From Bradyrhizobium sp. SZCCT0148 (GTDB lineage: Bacteria > Pseudomonadota > Alphaproteobacteria > Rhizobiales > Xanthobacteraceae): a stretch of DNA of 64,000 nt. Both the position numbers and the translations under genes were made by a program. Below, in pieces: positions 28,463-38,354 of this stretch. Where the stretch lies: positions 434,001 to 498,000 of the forward strand of contig NZ_JAFCKT010000001.1 of NCBI RefSeq assembly GCF_018129985.1, written 5' to 3'. The notes below the pieces were generated by a model that worked only from the letters and a program-made list of their open reading frames with translations, was not told the DNA's origin and made no database searches. Each line of letters opens with the position of its first letter. Position 1 is the stretch's first letter.

Positions 28463-30070
28463 GTGCCAGCCCATTTGTCCGCGCGCCTCTGCTCGCTTGC
28501 GCTCTCGTTTTTCCTGATCGCGTTTGCGCTGCCGGCTCTCGCCGGTCCGTTCGAGGATGCGGTCGCCAAATTCGCCAACGATGACTATTCCGATACGGAC
28601 GAGGCGATCGGCGTGGTCGCGAGCAGCGGCAATCCGCTGGCTTTCCCCATCATCAGTGCGCTTCAGGACGGCCGCCTGATGGCCGACCCCGACAGCAAGA
28701 AGGTCTACGTCACCGGTACCGACGGCAAGTCGATCGATGCCGTGACCGGCCAGCCCGTCGCTACCGTTCCCGACAGCGCGAGCGCCGTCCGTCTCAACAA
28801 CCGCCTGCGCCGCAGCGTCGACGCTGCGATCGGCAGCCTGACGCTGCAGTCGCCGGACGTCGGGACGCGCCTCCAGGCCGCGCAATCCGTCTTCAAGTCG
28901 CATGAGGAGACCGCGCTCGAGGCTGTCGATGGCGCGCTTGCGAAAGAAACCAACAAGTCAGTCAAGGCTGCGCTCGGCGACGCTCGCGCGGCGATCCTGC
29001 TGTTCAAGCCGGACGCGACCGAGGTCGAGAAGCTGGAGGCGGTGGCCACCCTCAAGGCGCGTGGCGATCAGGAGGCGCTGGCGCTGCTTACAGGCATGGG
29101 CGACCAGCCGGCCTCGGTGACCAAAGCAGCCGCGAGCGCGATCGGCTCCATCCAGAACTCGCTCGCGATCTGGTCCATGGTGCAGAATGCCTGGTACGGC
29201 CTCTCGCTCGGCTCGGTGCTGCTGCTCGCTGCGATCGGGCTTGCCATCACCTTCGGCGTGATGGGCGTGATCAACATGGCCCATGGCGAGATGGTGATGA
29301 TCGGAGCCTACACCACCTTCGTGGTGCAGGAGGTGATCCGCACCCGTTACCCCGGCCTGTTCGACTATTCGCTGCTGATCGCGGTGCCATTGGCCTTTGT
29401 CGTCGCCGGCGCCATCGGCGTGCTGATCGAACGCAGCATCATTCGCTTCCTCTACGGCCGTCCGCTGGAGACGCTGCTTGCGACCTGGGGCCTGTCGCTG
29501 GTCCTGCAGCAGGCGGTGCGCACCATGTTCGGTCCGACCAACCGTGAGGTCGGCAATCCCTCCTGGATGAGCGGCGCCTTCGAACTCGGCCAGATCACCA
29601 TCACCTACAACCGGCTCTGGATCCTCGTCTTCACGTTGGCCGTGTTCGCGATCCTGCTCGCGATGCTGCGTTACACCGCGCTCGGCCTGGAGATGCGCGC
29701 GGTGACGCAGAACCGACGCATGGCGGCGTCGATGGGCATCGCGACCTCGCGGGTCGACGCGCTCACTTTCGGGCTCGGCTCGGGCATTGCCGGCATCGCC
29801 GGCGTGGCGCTGTCGCAGATCGACAATGTCAGCCCCAATCTCGGCCAGAGCTACATCATCGACAGCTTCATGGTCGTGGTGTTCGGCGGCGTCGGCAATC
29901 TCTGGGGCACGCTGGTCGGCGCCTTCACGCTCGGCATCGCCAACAAGTTCCTGGAGCCGGTCGCCGGCGCCGTTCTCGGCAAGATCGCGATCCTCGTTCT
30001 CATCATCCTGTTCATTCAAAAGCGCCCGCGCGGCCTGTTCGCGCTCAAGGGCCGTGCGGTGGAAGCATGA
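28463..30070 (+). CDS. urtB: urea ABC transporter permease UrtB
   Basis: This is a roughly 535-residue protein. The GTG at 28463 opens a signal-like helix (LALSFFLIAFALPALAG), and a periplasmic domain of about 200 residues follows, as is normal for UrtB. The LivH-type permease (GVMGVINMAHGEMVMIGAYTTF) follows. The frame is open further upstream, but that part is arginine-rich and implausible. The stop overlaps the urtC ATG by four bases. Confidence 0.92.
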   Translation: MPAHLSARLCSLALSFFLIAFALPALAGPFEDAVAKFANDDYSDTDEAIGVVASSGNPLAFPIISALQDGRLMADPDSKKVYVTGTDGKSIDAVTGQPVATVPDSASAVRLNNRLRRSVDAAIGSLTLQSPDVGTRLQAAQSVFKSHEETALEAVDGALAKETNKSVKAALGDARAAILLFKPDATEVEKLEAVATLKARGDQEALALLTGMGDQPASVTKAAASAIGSIQNSLAIWSMVQNAWYGLSLGSVLLLAAIGLAITFGVMGVINMAHGEMVMIGAYTTFVVQEVIRTRYPGLFDYSLLIAVPLAFVVAGAIGVLIERSIIRFLYGRPLETLLATWGLSLVLQQAVRTMFGPTNREVGNPSWMSGAFELGQITITYNRLWILVFTLAVFAILLAMLRYTALGLEMRAVTQNRRMAASMGIATSRVDALTFGLGSGIAGIAGVALSQIDNVSPNLGQSYIIDSFMVVVFGGVGNLWGTLVGAFTLGIANKFLEPVAGAVLGKIAILVLIILFIQKRPRGLFALKGRAVEA

Positions 30071-31233
30071 CCCCTCACATGCTGACGCGTTCGCTCGACC
30101 GCAGTGCGACGATCTTCTTGGCCGTCGTCGCGGCCTGCGGCATCCTGATCCCGCTCTCCAATTTGCTGCTGCCCGCCGGCTCGTTCCTGCAGGTGCCGAC
30201 CTATCTCGTCGCGCTCTGGGGCAAGTATGTCTGTTACGCGATCCTCGCGCTTTCGATCGATTTGATCTGGGGTTATTGCGGCATTCTCTCGCTCGGCCAC
30301 GGCGCCTTCTTCGCGCTCGGCGGCTATGCGATGGGCATGTACCTGATGCGGCAGATCGGCACCCGCGGCGTCTACGGCAACCCTGTTCTGCCCGACTTCA
30401 TGGTGTTCCTGAACTATTCGAAGCTGCCCTGGACATGGTACGGCTTCGACATGTTCTGGTTCGCCGCGCTGATGGTGCTGGTCGTGCCCGGCCTGCTCGC
30501 CTTCTGCTTCGGCTGGCTCGCGTTCCGCTCACGCGTCACCGGCGTCTATCTCTCGATCATCACGCAGGCGATGACCTATGCGCTGCTGCTTGCCTTCTTC
30601 CGCAACGATTTCGGCTTTGGCGGCAACAACGGCCTGACCGACTTCAAGGACATCCTCGGCTTCAACGTGCAGGCCGAGGGCACCCGCGCGGCGCTGTTCG
30701 CGCTGAGCTGCCTGGCGTTGATCGCAGGCTTCCTGATCTGCCGTGCGATCGTCTCCTCGAAGCTCGGCAAGGTGCTGATCGCAGTCCGTGACGCGGAGTC
30801 GCGCACGCGCTTCCTCGGCTACCGCGTCGAATCCTACAAGCTGTTCGTGTTCACGGTGTCGGCCTGCATGGCCGGGGTCGCCGGCGCGCTCTACGTGCCG
30901 CAGGTCGGCATCATCAATCCATCGGAATTCGCGCCCGGCAATTCGATCGAGGCGGTGATCTGGGTTGCAGTCGGTGGCCGCGGCACACTGGTCGGTGCAG
31001 CGCTCGGCGCCGTCGTCGTCAACTACGCCAAGACGTTTTTCACCTCGGGCGTGCTGGCGCCGTACTGGCTGTTCATGCTGGGCGCATTGTTCATCCTGGT
31101 GACGCTGCTGCTGCCGAAGGGCATCGTCGGCACCTTCAATGCATGGTGGGACTCCTCGAAGGAGAAGCGCGCCGCGACGATGGCGAGTGCCGCGGCCGAA
31201 GACGGCGTCGCCGAACCGAAGATGGCGGAGTAG
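30067..31233 (+). CDS. urtC: urea ABC transporter permease UrtC
   Basis: This 388-residue LivM-type permease has the family segment YCGILSLGHGAFFALGGYAMGMYL and VRDAESRTRFLGYRVESYKL. It partners UrtB. The ATG overlaps the urtB stop, and urtD follows after six bases. Confidence 0.95.
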   Translation: MTPHMLTRSLDRSATIFLAVVAACGILIPLSNLLLPAGSFLQVPTYLVALWGKYVCYAILALSIDLIWGYCGILSLGHGAFFALGGYAMGMYLMRQIGTRGVYGNPVLPDFMVFLNYSKLPWTWYGFDMFWFAALMVLVVPGLLAFCFGWLAFRSRVTGVYLSIITQAMTYALLLAFFRNDFGFGGNNGLTDFKDILGFNVQAEGTRAALFALSCLALIAGFLICRAIVSSKLGKVLIAVRDAESRTRFLGYRVESYKLFVFTVSACMAGVAGALYVPQVGIINPSEFAPGNSIEAVIWVAVGGRGTLVGAALGAVVVNYAKTFFTSGVLAPYWLFMLGALFILVTLLLPKGIVGTFNAWWDSSKEKRAATMASAAAEDGVAEPKMAE

Positions 31234-31239
31234 GCGGCA

Positions 31240-32001
31240 ATGAACGTCATGGACACCCGCGCGACATCCGCGATGCTCTATCTCGACGGCGTGCACGTCT
31301 CGTTCGACGGCTTTCACGCCATCAACAATCTGTCGCTGACGCTCGAGCCCGGCGAGATGCGCGCCATCATCGGCCCGAACGGCGCCGGCAAGACCACGAT
31401 GATGGACATCATCACCGGCAAGACCAAGCCGGACGAGGGCACGGTGCTGTTCGATGGCGTCACCGATCTGACGCGGCTGGACGAGACCCGCATCGCCGAG
31501 CTCGGCATCGGCCGCAAGTTCCAGAAGCCGACGGTGTTCGAGAGCCAGACCGTGCAGGATAATCTCCTGCTCGCGCTCAATGTCGATCACTCGGTCCGCG
31601 GCACGCTGTTCTGGCGCGGCAGCAGGGACGAGGCAGAACGCATCGACAGGGTGCTCGAGACGATCCGCCTCACCGAGGCGCGCAACCGCCTGGCCGGCAG
31701 CCTCAGCCACGGCCAGAAGCAGTGGCTGGAGATCGGCATGCTGCTCGCGCAGGACCCAAAACTGCTCCTGGTCGATGAGCCCGTTGCGGGGATGACCGAC
31801 GTCGAGACGCATTTGACCGCCGAGCTGCTCAAAGAGATCAACAAGACCCACACCGTGGTGGTGGTCGAGCACGACATGACATTCGTGCGCGAGCTCGGGG
31901 TCAAGGTCACCTGCCTGCACGAGGGCACCGTGCTCGCGGAAGGAACCATCGACCAGGTCTCGTCCAACGAGCGGGTCATCGAAGTCTATCTGGGGCGCTG
32001 A
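31240..32001 (+). CDS. urtD: urea ABC transporter ATPase UrtD
   Basis: This 253-residue LivG-type ATPase has Walker A GPNGAGKTT, signature LSHGQKQWLEI (the variant usual in UrtD) and Walker B LLLVDEP. It couples ATP hydrolysis to urea import together with UrtE. Confidence 0.95.
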   Translation: MNVMDTRATSAMLYLDGVHVSFDGFHAINNLSLTLEPGEMRAIIGPNGAGKTTMMDIITGKTKPDEGTVLFDGVTDLTRLDETRIAELGIGRKFQKPTVFESQTVQDNLLLALNVDHSVRGTLFWRGSRDEAERIDRVLETIRLTEARNRLAGSLSHGQKQWLEIGMLLAQDPKLLLVDEPVAGMTDVETHLTAELLKEINKTHTVVVVEHDMTFVRELGVKVTCLHEGTVLAEGTIDQVSSNERVIEVYLGR

Positions 32002-32005
32002 GCAA

Positions 32006-32701
32006 ATGCTTGAGGTCAAGGACATCAACCTGTTCTACGGCGCGGCGCAGGCGCTGCGCGGCGTCTCGATTGCGGCTGAGCCGGGCAAGGTCACTTGCGT
32101 GCTCGGGCGCAACGGCGTTGGCAAGACCTCGCTCTTGCGCGCCATGGTCGGGCAATATCCGATCTCCTCAGGCGCGATCGAGTTCGATGGCAGCGATATC
32201 ACCGGCCTGAAGCCCTACGAGCGTGCGCGCAAGGGTATCGGCTTCGTACCGCAGGGCCGCGAGATATTCCCGCTGCTGACGGTCGAGGAGAACCTCAAGA
32301 CCGGCTTCGGTCCGCTCAAGCGCCAGGACAAGAACATTCCGGATGATGTATTCTCGCTGTTTCCGGTGCTGCAATCCATGCTCGGCCGGCGCGGCGGCGA
32401 TCTGTCAGGTGGCCAGCAGCAGCAACTCGCGATCGGTCGGGCGCTGGTGATGCGTCCGAAATTGCTGCTGCTCGACGAGCCGACCGAGGGCATTCAGCCC
32501 TCGATCATCAAGGACATCGGCCGCGCCATCTCCTATTTGCGAAACCTCGGCAACATCGCCATCGTGCTGGTCGAACAATATCTCGACTTTGCCTGCGAAC
32601 TCGGCGACAGTTTTGCCGTGATGGATCGCGGCGCGGTGAAGTTCACCTGCGATCGCGCCAATTTGGACGCGAGCGAGATCAGCCGCCAGATGGCGCTGTA
32701 A
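32006..32701 (+). CDS. urtE: urea ABC transporter ATPase UrtE
   Basis: This 231-residue LivF-type ATPase has Walker A GRNGVGKTS, signature LSGGQQQQLAI and Walker B LLLLDEPTEGIQPSI. It is four bases after urtD and 31 bases before ureD, so transport and urease genes may share transcripts. Confidence 0.95.
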   Translation: MLEVKDINLFYGAAQALRGVSIAAEPGKVTCVLGRNGVGKTSLLRAMVGQYPISSGAIEFDGSDITGLKPYERARKGIGFVPQGREIFPLLTVEENLKTGFGPLKRQDKNIPDDVFSLFPVLQSMLGRRGGDLSGGQQQQLAIGRALVMRPKLLLLDEPTEGIQPSIIKDIGRAISYLRNLGNIAIVLVEQYLDFACELGDSFAVMDRGAVKFTCDRANLDASEISRQMAL

Positions 32702-32732
32702 GCATTCTGCCGCGACCGGCTGGGGGAGGCGG

Positions 32733-33563
32733 ATGCGCAGCGACGTTTCGGTCACGTCGGGGGTTTTCGAGGCGAACCGTGCCCGCGGCGCGGTGCGCTT
32801 CGACGTCCATGCGCGAGATGGCGTGACACGGCGCGGCGTCTTGCATGAATCCGGTTCGCTGCGCGTGCGTTTTCCCTCGCCGGAAGGCGAGGGGTTGTCC
32901 GGCGTGTTCGTCAACACGGCCGGCGGCGTCGCGGGAGGGGACGGTTTCGAGATCGACATCGCAGTGGGCGAGCGTTCGCGCCTGACCTTGACGACGGCGG
33001 CGGCCGAAAAGGTCTATCGTGCGCCGGGAGCGGCAGCACAGCTCGCTATTTCCTTGAAAATTGCCGCTGGTGCGCATCTCGGCTGGCTGCCGCAGGAGAC
33101 GATCCTGTTCGATCGCGCCCGGGTCCATCGCCGCTTCGATATCGAACTCGACGAGACCGCCTCGCTCGTGCTGTGCGAGATCGTCGTGTTCGGCCGCACC
33201 GCCATGGGCGAGCGAATGGAGCAGGGCGAGTTCGTCGACCGCTGGCGGCTGCGGCTTGGTGGCAAGCTGGTGTTCGCCGAGACCGTCAGGCTCGACGGCA
33301 ATATCGGCGCAAAACTTCGGCGACCGGCGGTGGCGAAGGGCGGCGCGGCGATCGGCACGGCGCTGATCGTCCCAGGCGACGAGGCCCTGGTCGAGCGCAT
33401 CCGCGAAGCCTCGGACTCGTTCTGCGGCGAGGTCGGAATCTCCTCGTGGAATGGCTTTGCAATGGCGCGGTTCTGTGCCCAAGATGCGGCGCGCTTGCGC
33501 GCCGACATGATGGCCGTGCTGGCGCGTACCGGTGCCGCACTGCCGCGGCTCTGGCTGAATTGA
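32733..33563 (+). CDS. ureD: urease accessory protein UreD
   Basis: This 276-residue metallochaperone scaffold has the UreD segments GGVAGGD (in [16 protein letters not shown]), [10 protein letters not shown] and [22 protein letters not shown] ribosome site precedes the ATG. UreD, UreF and UreG form the complex that delivers nickel to apo-urease. Confidence 0.95.
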   Translation: MRSDVSVTSGVFEANRARGAVRFDVHARDGVTRRGVLHESGSLRVRFPSPEGEGLSGVFVNTAGGVAGGDGFEIDIAVGERSRLTLTTAAAEKVYRAPGAAAQLAISLKIAAGAHLGWLPQETILFDRARVHRRFDIELDETASLVLCEIVVFGRTAMGERMEQGEFVDRWRLRLGGKLVFAETVRLDGNIGAKLRRPAVAKGGAAIGTALIVPGDEALVERIREASDSFCGEVGISSWNGFAMARFCAQDAARLRADMMAVLARTGAALPRLWLN

Positions 33564-33600
33564 CCGGTTGAATCGACGTGTTGAACGGAAGAGATTTCGC

Positions 33601-33903
33601 ATGAATCTGTCTCCCCGCGAAAAGGACAAGCTTCTGATCTCGATGGCGGCGATCGTCGCCCGCCGAAGGCTGGACCGCGGCGTCAAGCTCAATCATCCCG
33701 AGGCGATCGCGATCATCTCCGATTTCATCCTCGAAGGCGCCCGTGACGGCCGCACCGTCGCCGAGCTGATGCAATCCGGCGCGCAGGTCCTGACCCGCGA
33801 TCAGGTGATGCCGGGCATCCCCGAGATGATTCACGACATCCAGGTCGAGGCGACCTTTCCGGACGGCACCAAGCTCGTCACCGTGCACGAGCCGATCAGG
33901 TAG
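33601..33903 (+). CDS. ureA: urease subunit gamma UreA
   Basis: This 100-residue protein begins [13 protein letters not shown] and contains [21 protein letters not shown], the conserved UreA core. The ATG at 33601 gives the family's usual length of 100; an in-frame ATG 33 bases upstream would add a basic tail. Confidence 0.97.
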   Translation: MNLSPREKDKLLISMAAIVARRRLDRGVKLNHPEAIAIISDFILEGARDGRTVAELMQSGAQVLTRDQVMPGIPEMIHDIQVEATFPDGTKLVTVHEPIR

Positions 33904-33914
33904 GAGCAAGACGC

Positions 33915-34220
33915 ATGATCCCCGGCGAACTCTTCATCCAGGACGGCGAGATCGAACTCAATGCCGGCCGCAAGACCGTGACGATCACTGTCGCCAACAC
34001 TGGCGACCGCCCGATCCAGGTCGGCTCGCACTACCATTTCTTCGAAACCAATCCGGCGCTGAAGTTCGATCGCAAGAAGGCCCGCGGCATGCGCCTCGAC
34101 ATCGCCGCCGGTACCGCCGTCCGCTTCGAGCCGGGCCAGACCCGCGACGTGCAACTCGTCGCAGTGGCGGGGAAGAAGATGATCTACGGCTTCCGCGGCG
34201 ACGTCATGGGGAAGCTGTGA
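33915..34220 (+). CDS. ureB: urease subunit beta UreB
   Basis: This 101-residue protein has [19 protein letters not shown] and [14 protein letters not shown], hallmark UreB segments. It is 11 bases after ureA and only three bases before an unrelated HD-domain gene that separates it from ureC. Confidence 0.97.
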   Translation: MIPGELFIQDGEIELNAGRKTVTITVANTGDRPIQVGSHYHFFETNPALKFDRKKARGMRLDIAAGTAVRFEPGQTRDVQLVAVAGKKMIYGFRGDVMGKL

Positions 34221-34223
34221 CGC

Positions 34224-34763
34224 ATGCTGCCCGCCGTCCGCCTCATTTCCGAAGCTGCCGAAGTGGCCGCTCGCCGGCACAAAAGTATGTTGCGTAAGGG
34301 GCGAGATAACGAGCCCTACGCAAATCATCTTGCCGAAGTCGCAAATTTCCTTGCTATCGCAACGAACGGCGCCGATGCCGAATTGGTTGCAGCTGGCTGG
34401 TTGCACGATACGCTCGAGGACACTGAGACGACTACCGAAGAGCTCTCGGCAAGATTCTCCGATCGTGTGGCTTCCCTGGTCGTTGAATGCACAGATGACG
34501 TGAGCTTGCCAAAGGCCGAGCAACGGAAGCGACAGATTGTCGATGCGCCGAACAAGTCGGCTGACGCAAAGCTAATCAAAATTGCCGACAAGATCAGCAA
34601 TATCGGGGCTCGTATTCGTTCCAATCCGACCGCCGAGCAGCGTGCTGATCTGATCGAGTACACCGATTGGGCCGTGCAGGTCGTCGCGGGCTGCCGCGGC
34701 GGTAATGCCTACCTCGACGAAACATTCGATGACGTGGTGCGACGAGCGAGAGCCTCGCTATGA
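34224..34763 (+). CDS. MESH1/SpoT-like small HD hydrolase (putative small alarmone hydrolase)
   Basis: This is a 179-residue single-domain HD phosphohydrolase. Conserved RelA/SpoT hydrolase residues are present: ARRHK (17-20), the PYxNH motif with His35, LHDTLED (His61, Asp62, Glu65, Asp66) and IADKISN (Asp122, Asn126). The length and spacing resemble stand-alone MESH1-type enzymes, which remove the 3'-pyrophosphate from (p)ppGpp. It has no synthetase, TGS or ACT domain. It starts three bases after ureB, so it is probably cotranscribed. Its codon use is visibly A+T-richer than that of ureB and ureC, which hints at acquisition. The substrate is inferred. Confidence 0.8.
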   Translation: MLPAVRLISEAAEVAARRHKSMLRKGRDNEPYANHLAEVANFLAIATNGADAELVAAGWLHDTLEDTETTTEELSARFSDRVASLVVECTDDVSLPKAEQRKRQIVDAPNKSADAKLIKIADKISNIGARIRSNPTAEQRADLIEYTDWAVQVVAGCRGGNAYLDETFDDVVRRARASL

Positions 34764-34800
34764 GCACCAATCAAGAATTCAAACGAAAACGGGGCTTGTG

Positions 34801-36516
34801 ATGTCCGTCAAAATAAAGCGTTCCGTCTACGCCGACATGTTCGGTCCCACCACCGGCGACAGGGTGCGGCTGGCCGACACCGACCTCATCATCGAGGTCG
34901 AGAAGGACTTCACCACCTATGGCGAGGAGGTGAAGTTCGGCGGCGGCAAAGTGATCCGCGACGGCATGGGGCAGTCGCAGGTCACCAACAAGCAGGGCGC
35001 GGCCGACACGGTCATCACCAATGCGCTGATCGTCGACCACTGGGGCATCGTGAAGGCCGACGTCGCGATCAAGGACGGCATGATCGCCGGCATCGGCAAG
35101 GCCGGCAATCCCGACATCCAGCCCGGCGTCACGATCATCATCGGCCCTGGCACGGACGTGATCGCGGGCGAAGGGAAAATCCTCACCGCGGGTGGCTTCG
35201 ACAGCCACATCCATTTCATCTGCCCGCAGCAGATCGAGCACGCACTGATGTCCGGCGTCACCTCGATGCTGGGCGGCGGCACCGGCCCGTCGCACGGGAC
35301 GTTCGCGACCACCTGTACGCCGGGGCCGTGGCACATGGGGCGGATGATCCAGTCGTTCGACGCCTTCCCGGTCAATCTCGGCATCTCCGGCAAAGGCAAC
35401 GCCTCGCGTCCCGCAGCCCTGGTCGAGATGATCAAGGCCGGCGCCTGTGCGCTGAAGCTGCACGAGGACTGGGGCACCACGCCGGCGGCGATCGACAACT
35501 GCCTGTCGGTGGCCGACGCCCACGATATCCAGGTGATGATCCATACCGATACGCTGAACGAATCCGGCTTCGTCGAGGACACGATCAAGGCCTTCAAGGG
35601 CCGCACGATCCATGCCTTCCACACCGAGGGTGCCGGCGGCGGCCACGCTCCGGATATCATCAAGGTCGCAGGGCTCAAGAACGTGCTGCCGTCCTCGACC
35701 AACCCGACGCGGCCGTTCACGCGCAACACCATCGACGAGCATCTGGACATGCTGATGGTGTGCCACCATCTCGATCCCTCGATCGCTGAAGACCTCGCGT
35801 TCGCGGAAAGCCGCATCCGGAAAGAGACGATCGCCGCCGAAGACATCCTGCACGATCTCGGCGCGCTCTCGATGATGTCGTCGGACTCCCAGGCGATGGG
35901 CCGCCTCGGCGAGGTCATCATCCGGACCTGGCAGACCGCCGACAAGATGAAGAAGCAGCGGGGCTCGTTGCCGCAGGACAAGGGCAAGGACAACGACAAT
36001 TTCCGCGTCAAGCGCTACATCGCCAAATACACCATCAATCCGGCGATCGCGCATGGCGTGTCGAAGCTGATCGGCTCGGTCGAGAAGGGCAAGCTCGCCG
36101 ATCTCGTGCTGTGGTCGCCGGCCTTCTTCGGCGTGAAGCCGGACTGCATCGTCAAGGGCGGGACGATCGTTGCGGCGCCGATGGGCGATCCCAACGCCTC
36201 GATCCCGACACCGCAGCCGGTGCATTACCAGCCGATGTTCGGCGCCTTCGGCAAGGCACGCACGGCGTCGTCCGTGGTGTTCACCTCGAAGGCCGCCATC
36301 ACCGGCGGTCTGGCACGCAAGCTCGGCATCGAGAAGAAGCTCTATGCCGTCCAGAACACCCGCGGCAAGATCTCGAAAAAGAGCATGATCCACAACGACG
36401 CCACGCCCAATATCGAGGTCGATCCGGAGACCTATGAGGTGCGCGCCGATGGCGAATTGCTCACCTGCGCCCCTGCCGAGGTGCTGCCGATGGCACAGCG
36501 ATATTTCATGTACTGA
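34801..36516 (+). CDS. ureC: urease subunit alpha UreC
   Basis: This 571-residue catalytic subunit hydrolyses urea to ammonia and carbamate. All active-site residues are present: nickel ligands His136, His138, His248, His274 and Asp362, the carbamylated Lys219 ([10 protein letters not shown]), and the flap Cys321-His322 (MVCHHLDPS). The ATG at 34801 gives the family's usual N-terminus and length; an open frame 96 bases upstream is an artefact of the HD gene's other frame. Confidence 0.98.
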   Translation: MSVKIKRSVYADMFGPTTGDRVRLADTDLIIEVEKDFTTYGEEVKFGGGKVIRDGMGQSQVTNKQGAADTVITNALIVDHWGIVKADVAIKDGMIAGIGKAGNPDIQPGVTIIIGPGTDVIAGEGKILTAGGFDSHIHFICPQQIEHALMSGVTSMLGGGTGPSHGTFATTCTPGPWHMGRMIQSFDAFPVNLGISGKGNASRPAALVEMIKAGACALKLHEDWGTTPAAIDNCLSVADAHDIQVMIHTDTLNESGFVEDTIKAFKGRTIHAFHTEGAGGGHAPDIIKVAGLKNVLPSSTNPTRPFTRNTIDEHLDMLMVCHHLDPSIAEDLAFAESRIRKETIAAEDILHDLGALSMMSSDSQAMGRLGEVIIRTWQTADKMKKQRGSLPQDKGKDNDNFRVKRYIAKYTINPAIAHGVSKLIGSVEKGKLADLVLWSPAFFGVKPDCIVKGGTIVAAPMGDPNASIPTPQPVHYQPMFGAFGKARTASSVVFTSKAAITGGLARKLGIEKKLYAVQNTRGKISKKSMIHNDATPNIEVDPETYEVRADGELLTCAPAEVLPMAQRYFMY

Positions 36517-36536
36517 AATAGCGCCTCAACGCATGT

Positions 36537-36557
36537 CCCGGGCGCTTGCCCGGGGGG
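36537..36557 (+). terminator. GC-rich hairpin after ureC (partial terminator or attenuator)
   Basis: A perfect 7-bp stem (CCCGGGC and its complement) with loop GCTT lies 20 bases after the ureC stop. It is followed by GGCGGC and then broken T-runs. It could reduce readthrough into the accessory genes; the T-tract is too interrupted for a confident call. Confidence 0.4.
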
Positions 36558-36643
36558 CGGCTTTTCCGGTTTTGCGTTCGATGCCGGCTGGTCTAATGTC
36601 CCGCCCGCTATCGAACCCTAGAAGAAAAGCCGGGAGGATTCTC

Positions 36644-36943
36644 GTGATCTACGTCGTTGCCACCCTGACCATCAAGCCCGAGACGCGCGCCGAATTCATT
36701 GCAGCCGCCACCGCCTGCATCAAGGAAACGCGAAAAGAGCCCGGCAATATCGCCTATGATATGCATGAGAGCGTCACCGACCCTGCCAAGATGGTGTTTG
36801 TCGAGCAATGGGAGAACGCCGAGGCGCTGGTGCCGCATCGCGGCCAGGAGCACATGAAGACGTTCGGCCGCGTCGCGGTGAAGTGCTTCACGGCACCGCC
36901 GAAGATCGAAGTGATCACGCCCGAGAAGGTCGAGACACGATAA
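36644..36943 (+). CDS. antibiotic biosynthesis monooxygenase (ABM) family protein
   Basis: This 99-residue ferredoxin-fold protein has a typical ABM/YgiN-like sequence (VVATLTIKPETRAEFIAAATACIKETRKEPGNIAYDMHES...VFVEQWENAEAL...H). The GTG at 36644 is fixed by GGGAGGA five bases upstream. Family members act on quinones or haem, or have no known substrate. It lies between ureC and ureE, 14 bases before ureE, and no urease role is known to me. Confidence 0.85.
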   Translation: MIYVVATLTIKPETRAEFIAAATACIKETRKEPGNIAYDMHESVTDPAKMVFVEQWENAEALVPHRGQEHMKTFGRVAVKCFTAPPKIEVITPEKVETR

Positions 36944-36957
36944 CGGAGTAAAAGCGC

Positions 36958-37608
36958 ATGATCCGGGCGACGCAGGTCAGGGGACAACACCGCTTCACGG
37001 ACGCGGCAGCGGATACGGTCGTGCTCGATTTCGACGATCGGCACCGCCGCCGCATGGCCATGACGGGGACGCGCGGCCTCGAATTCCTGCTCGACCTCGA
37101 GAATGCCGTTGCACTGCGCGGCGGCGATGCGCTGGTGCTGGAGGATGGCCGGCTCGTCGAGGTGGTCGCCGCGCCCGAGCCGCTACTCGAAATCCGCGGC
37201 CGCGATCCGCACCACCTCGTCCGCGTCGGCTGGCATCTCGGTAACCGCCATCTGCCGACGCAGATCATGGCCAAGGCCTTGCGTATCCGCCGCGATCACG
37301 TCATCGAGGCCATGGTGAAAGGGCTCGGCGCGCGCGTCATCGAGATCGAAGCGCCGTTCGATCCTGAAGGCGGCGCCTATGCCGACGCAGGCCATGCGCA
37401 TGGACACGACGACCATGCGCATCATGATCACGGACATCATCATGACCATGGTCACGATGGCCAAGATCATCATGGCCACGATCATCACGCTCACGACCAC
37501 CACAATCACGATCATGCCGCGCATGATCATGGCCACCATCACCACGACGAGCATTGCGACCATCCCGACCACCACCACGGCCACAAGCATGCTCATGACC
37601 ACAAGTGA
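36958..37608 (+). CDS. ureE: urease accessory protein UreE with long histidine-rich tail
   Basis: This is a 216-residue nickel metallochaperone. The N-terminal part (1-75) is the peptide-binding domain, and the C-terminal domain carries [13 protein letters not shown] with the dimer-interface nickel site. From about residue 145 to the end the chain is dominated by His with Asp and Gly, forming a nickel-storage tail like that of Klebsiella UreE but much longer. The tail is encoded by a degenerate CAT/CAC-GAT/GAC repeat. The last 14 bases overlap ureF. Confidence 0.96.
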   Translation: MIRATQVRGQHRFTDAAADTVVLDFDDRHRRRMAMTGTRGLEFLLDLENAVALRGGDALVLEDGRLVEVVAAPEPLLEIRGRDPHHLVRVGWHLGNRHLPTQIMAKALRIRRDHVIEAMVKGLGARVIEIEAPFDPEGGAYADAGHAHGHDDHAHHDHGHHHDHGHDGQDHHGHDHHAHDHHNHDHAAHDHGHHHHDEHCDHPDHHHGHKHAHDHK

Positions 37609-38317
37609 GCGGGGCGGTGCCGGCGACCTCGCCGAGCGCGAGGCCGCGGCGCTGTACCGGCTGATGACCTGGCTGTCGCCGGCATTCCCGGTCGGCGGTT
37701 TCTCCTATTCCAGCGGCATCGAATGGGCGGTCGAGGTCGGCGACATCGTCGATACCGCCACGCTGGCCGACTGGCTCGAAGCGATGCTCGGCGACGGCTC
37801 CGGCTTTTGCGACGCGACCTTTTTGGTCCACGCCTATCGTGCCGCCGAGGCGGGCGAGGAGGCCACTTTCAGCGATATCGCCGAGCTCGCTGCGGCCATG
37901 GTGCCGTCGCGCGAGCGGCAGCTGGAGACGAGCTCGCAGGGCCGCGCCTTCATCGACATCTCGCGGGCAGCATGGGATGCAGACGGCCTGGATGCCATTG
38001 TTGCGGCATGCCGCACGCCGCTGGTGTATCCTCTCGCCGTCGGCGTTGTCGCAGCCATGCACGGCGTACCGCTGGCGCCGACACTGCACGCTTTCCTGCA
38101 TGCGCTGGTCTCGAACTGGATATCTGCGGCCAGCCGGCTCATTCCGCTCGGTCAGACCGACAGCCAGCGCGTGCTGGTGAGGCTGGAAGCGGCCGTCGCC
38201 TCCACCGCCAATCGTGCGCTGAATGCGACGTTGAACGATCTCGGCGGCGCGACCTTCCGTGCCGATCTCGCCAGCCTCCGGCACGAGACGCAATATACGC
38301 GACTGTTCCGATCGTGA
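37595..38317 (+). CDS. ureF: urease accessory protein UreF
   Basis: This 240-residue helical protein has [24 protein letters not shown] and the GIG-like C-terminal half ([26 protein letters not shown]). The start lies within the ureE His-tail region. ATG 37595 gives [11 protein letters not shown] 37589 would add two residues. UreF acts as a GTPase regulator in the UreDFG complex. Confidence 0.95.
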   Translation: MTTSERGGAGDLAEREAAALYRLMTWLSPAFPVGGFSYSSGIEWAVEVGDIVDTATLADWLEAMLGDGSGFCDATFLVHAYRAAEAGEEATFSDIAELAAAMVPSRERQLETSSQGRAFIDISRAAWDADGLDAIVAACRTPLVYPLAVGVVAAMHGVPLAPTLHAFLHALVSNWISAASRLIPLGQTDSQRVLVRLEAAVASTANRALNATLNDLGGATFRADLASLRHETQYTRLFRS

Positions 38318-38354
38318 GCGGGTGCGGCCTTCCAATCGAGAAAGAGCAAATCAC

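Noticed and set aside
34771..36393. 540-codon open frame antisense to ureC
   Set aside because: Shadow of ureC; low-complexity Arg/His/Asp-rich translation with no domain.
37385..37600. Repetitive DNA that could suggest a short tandem array or CRISPR
   Set aside because: The repeat encodes the His-rich UreE tail in frame; units are degenerate codon pairs with no spacers.
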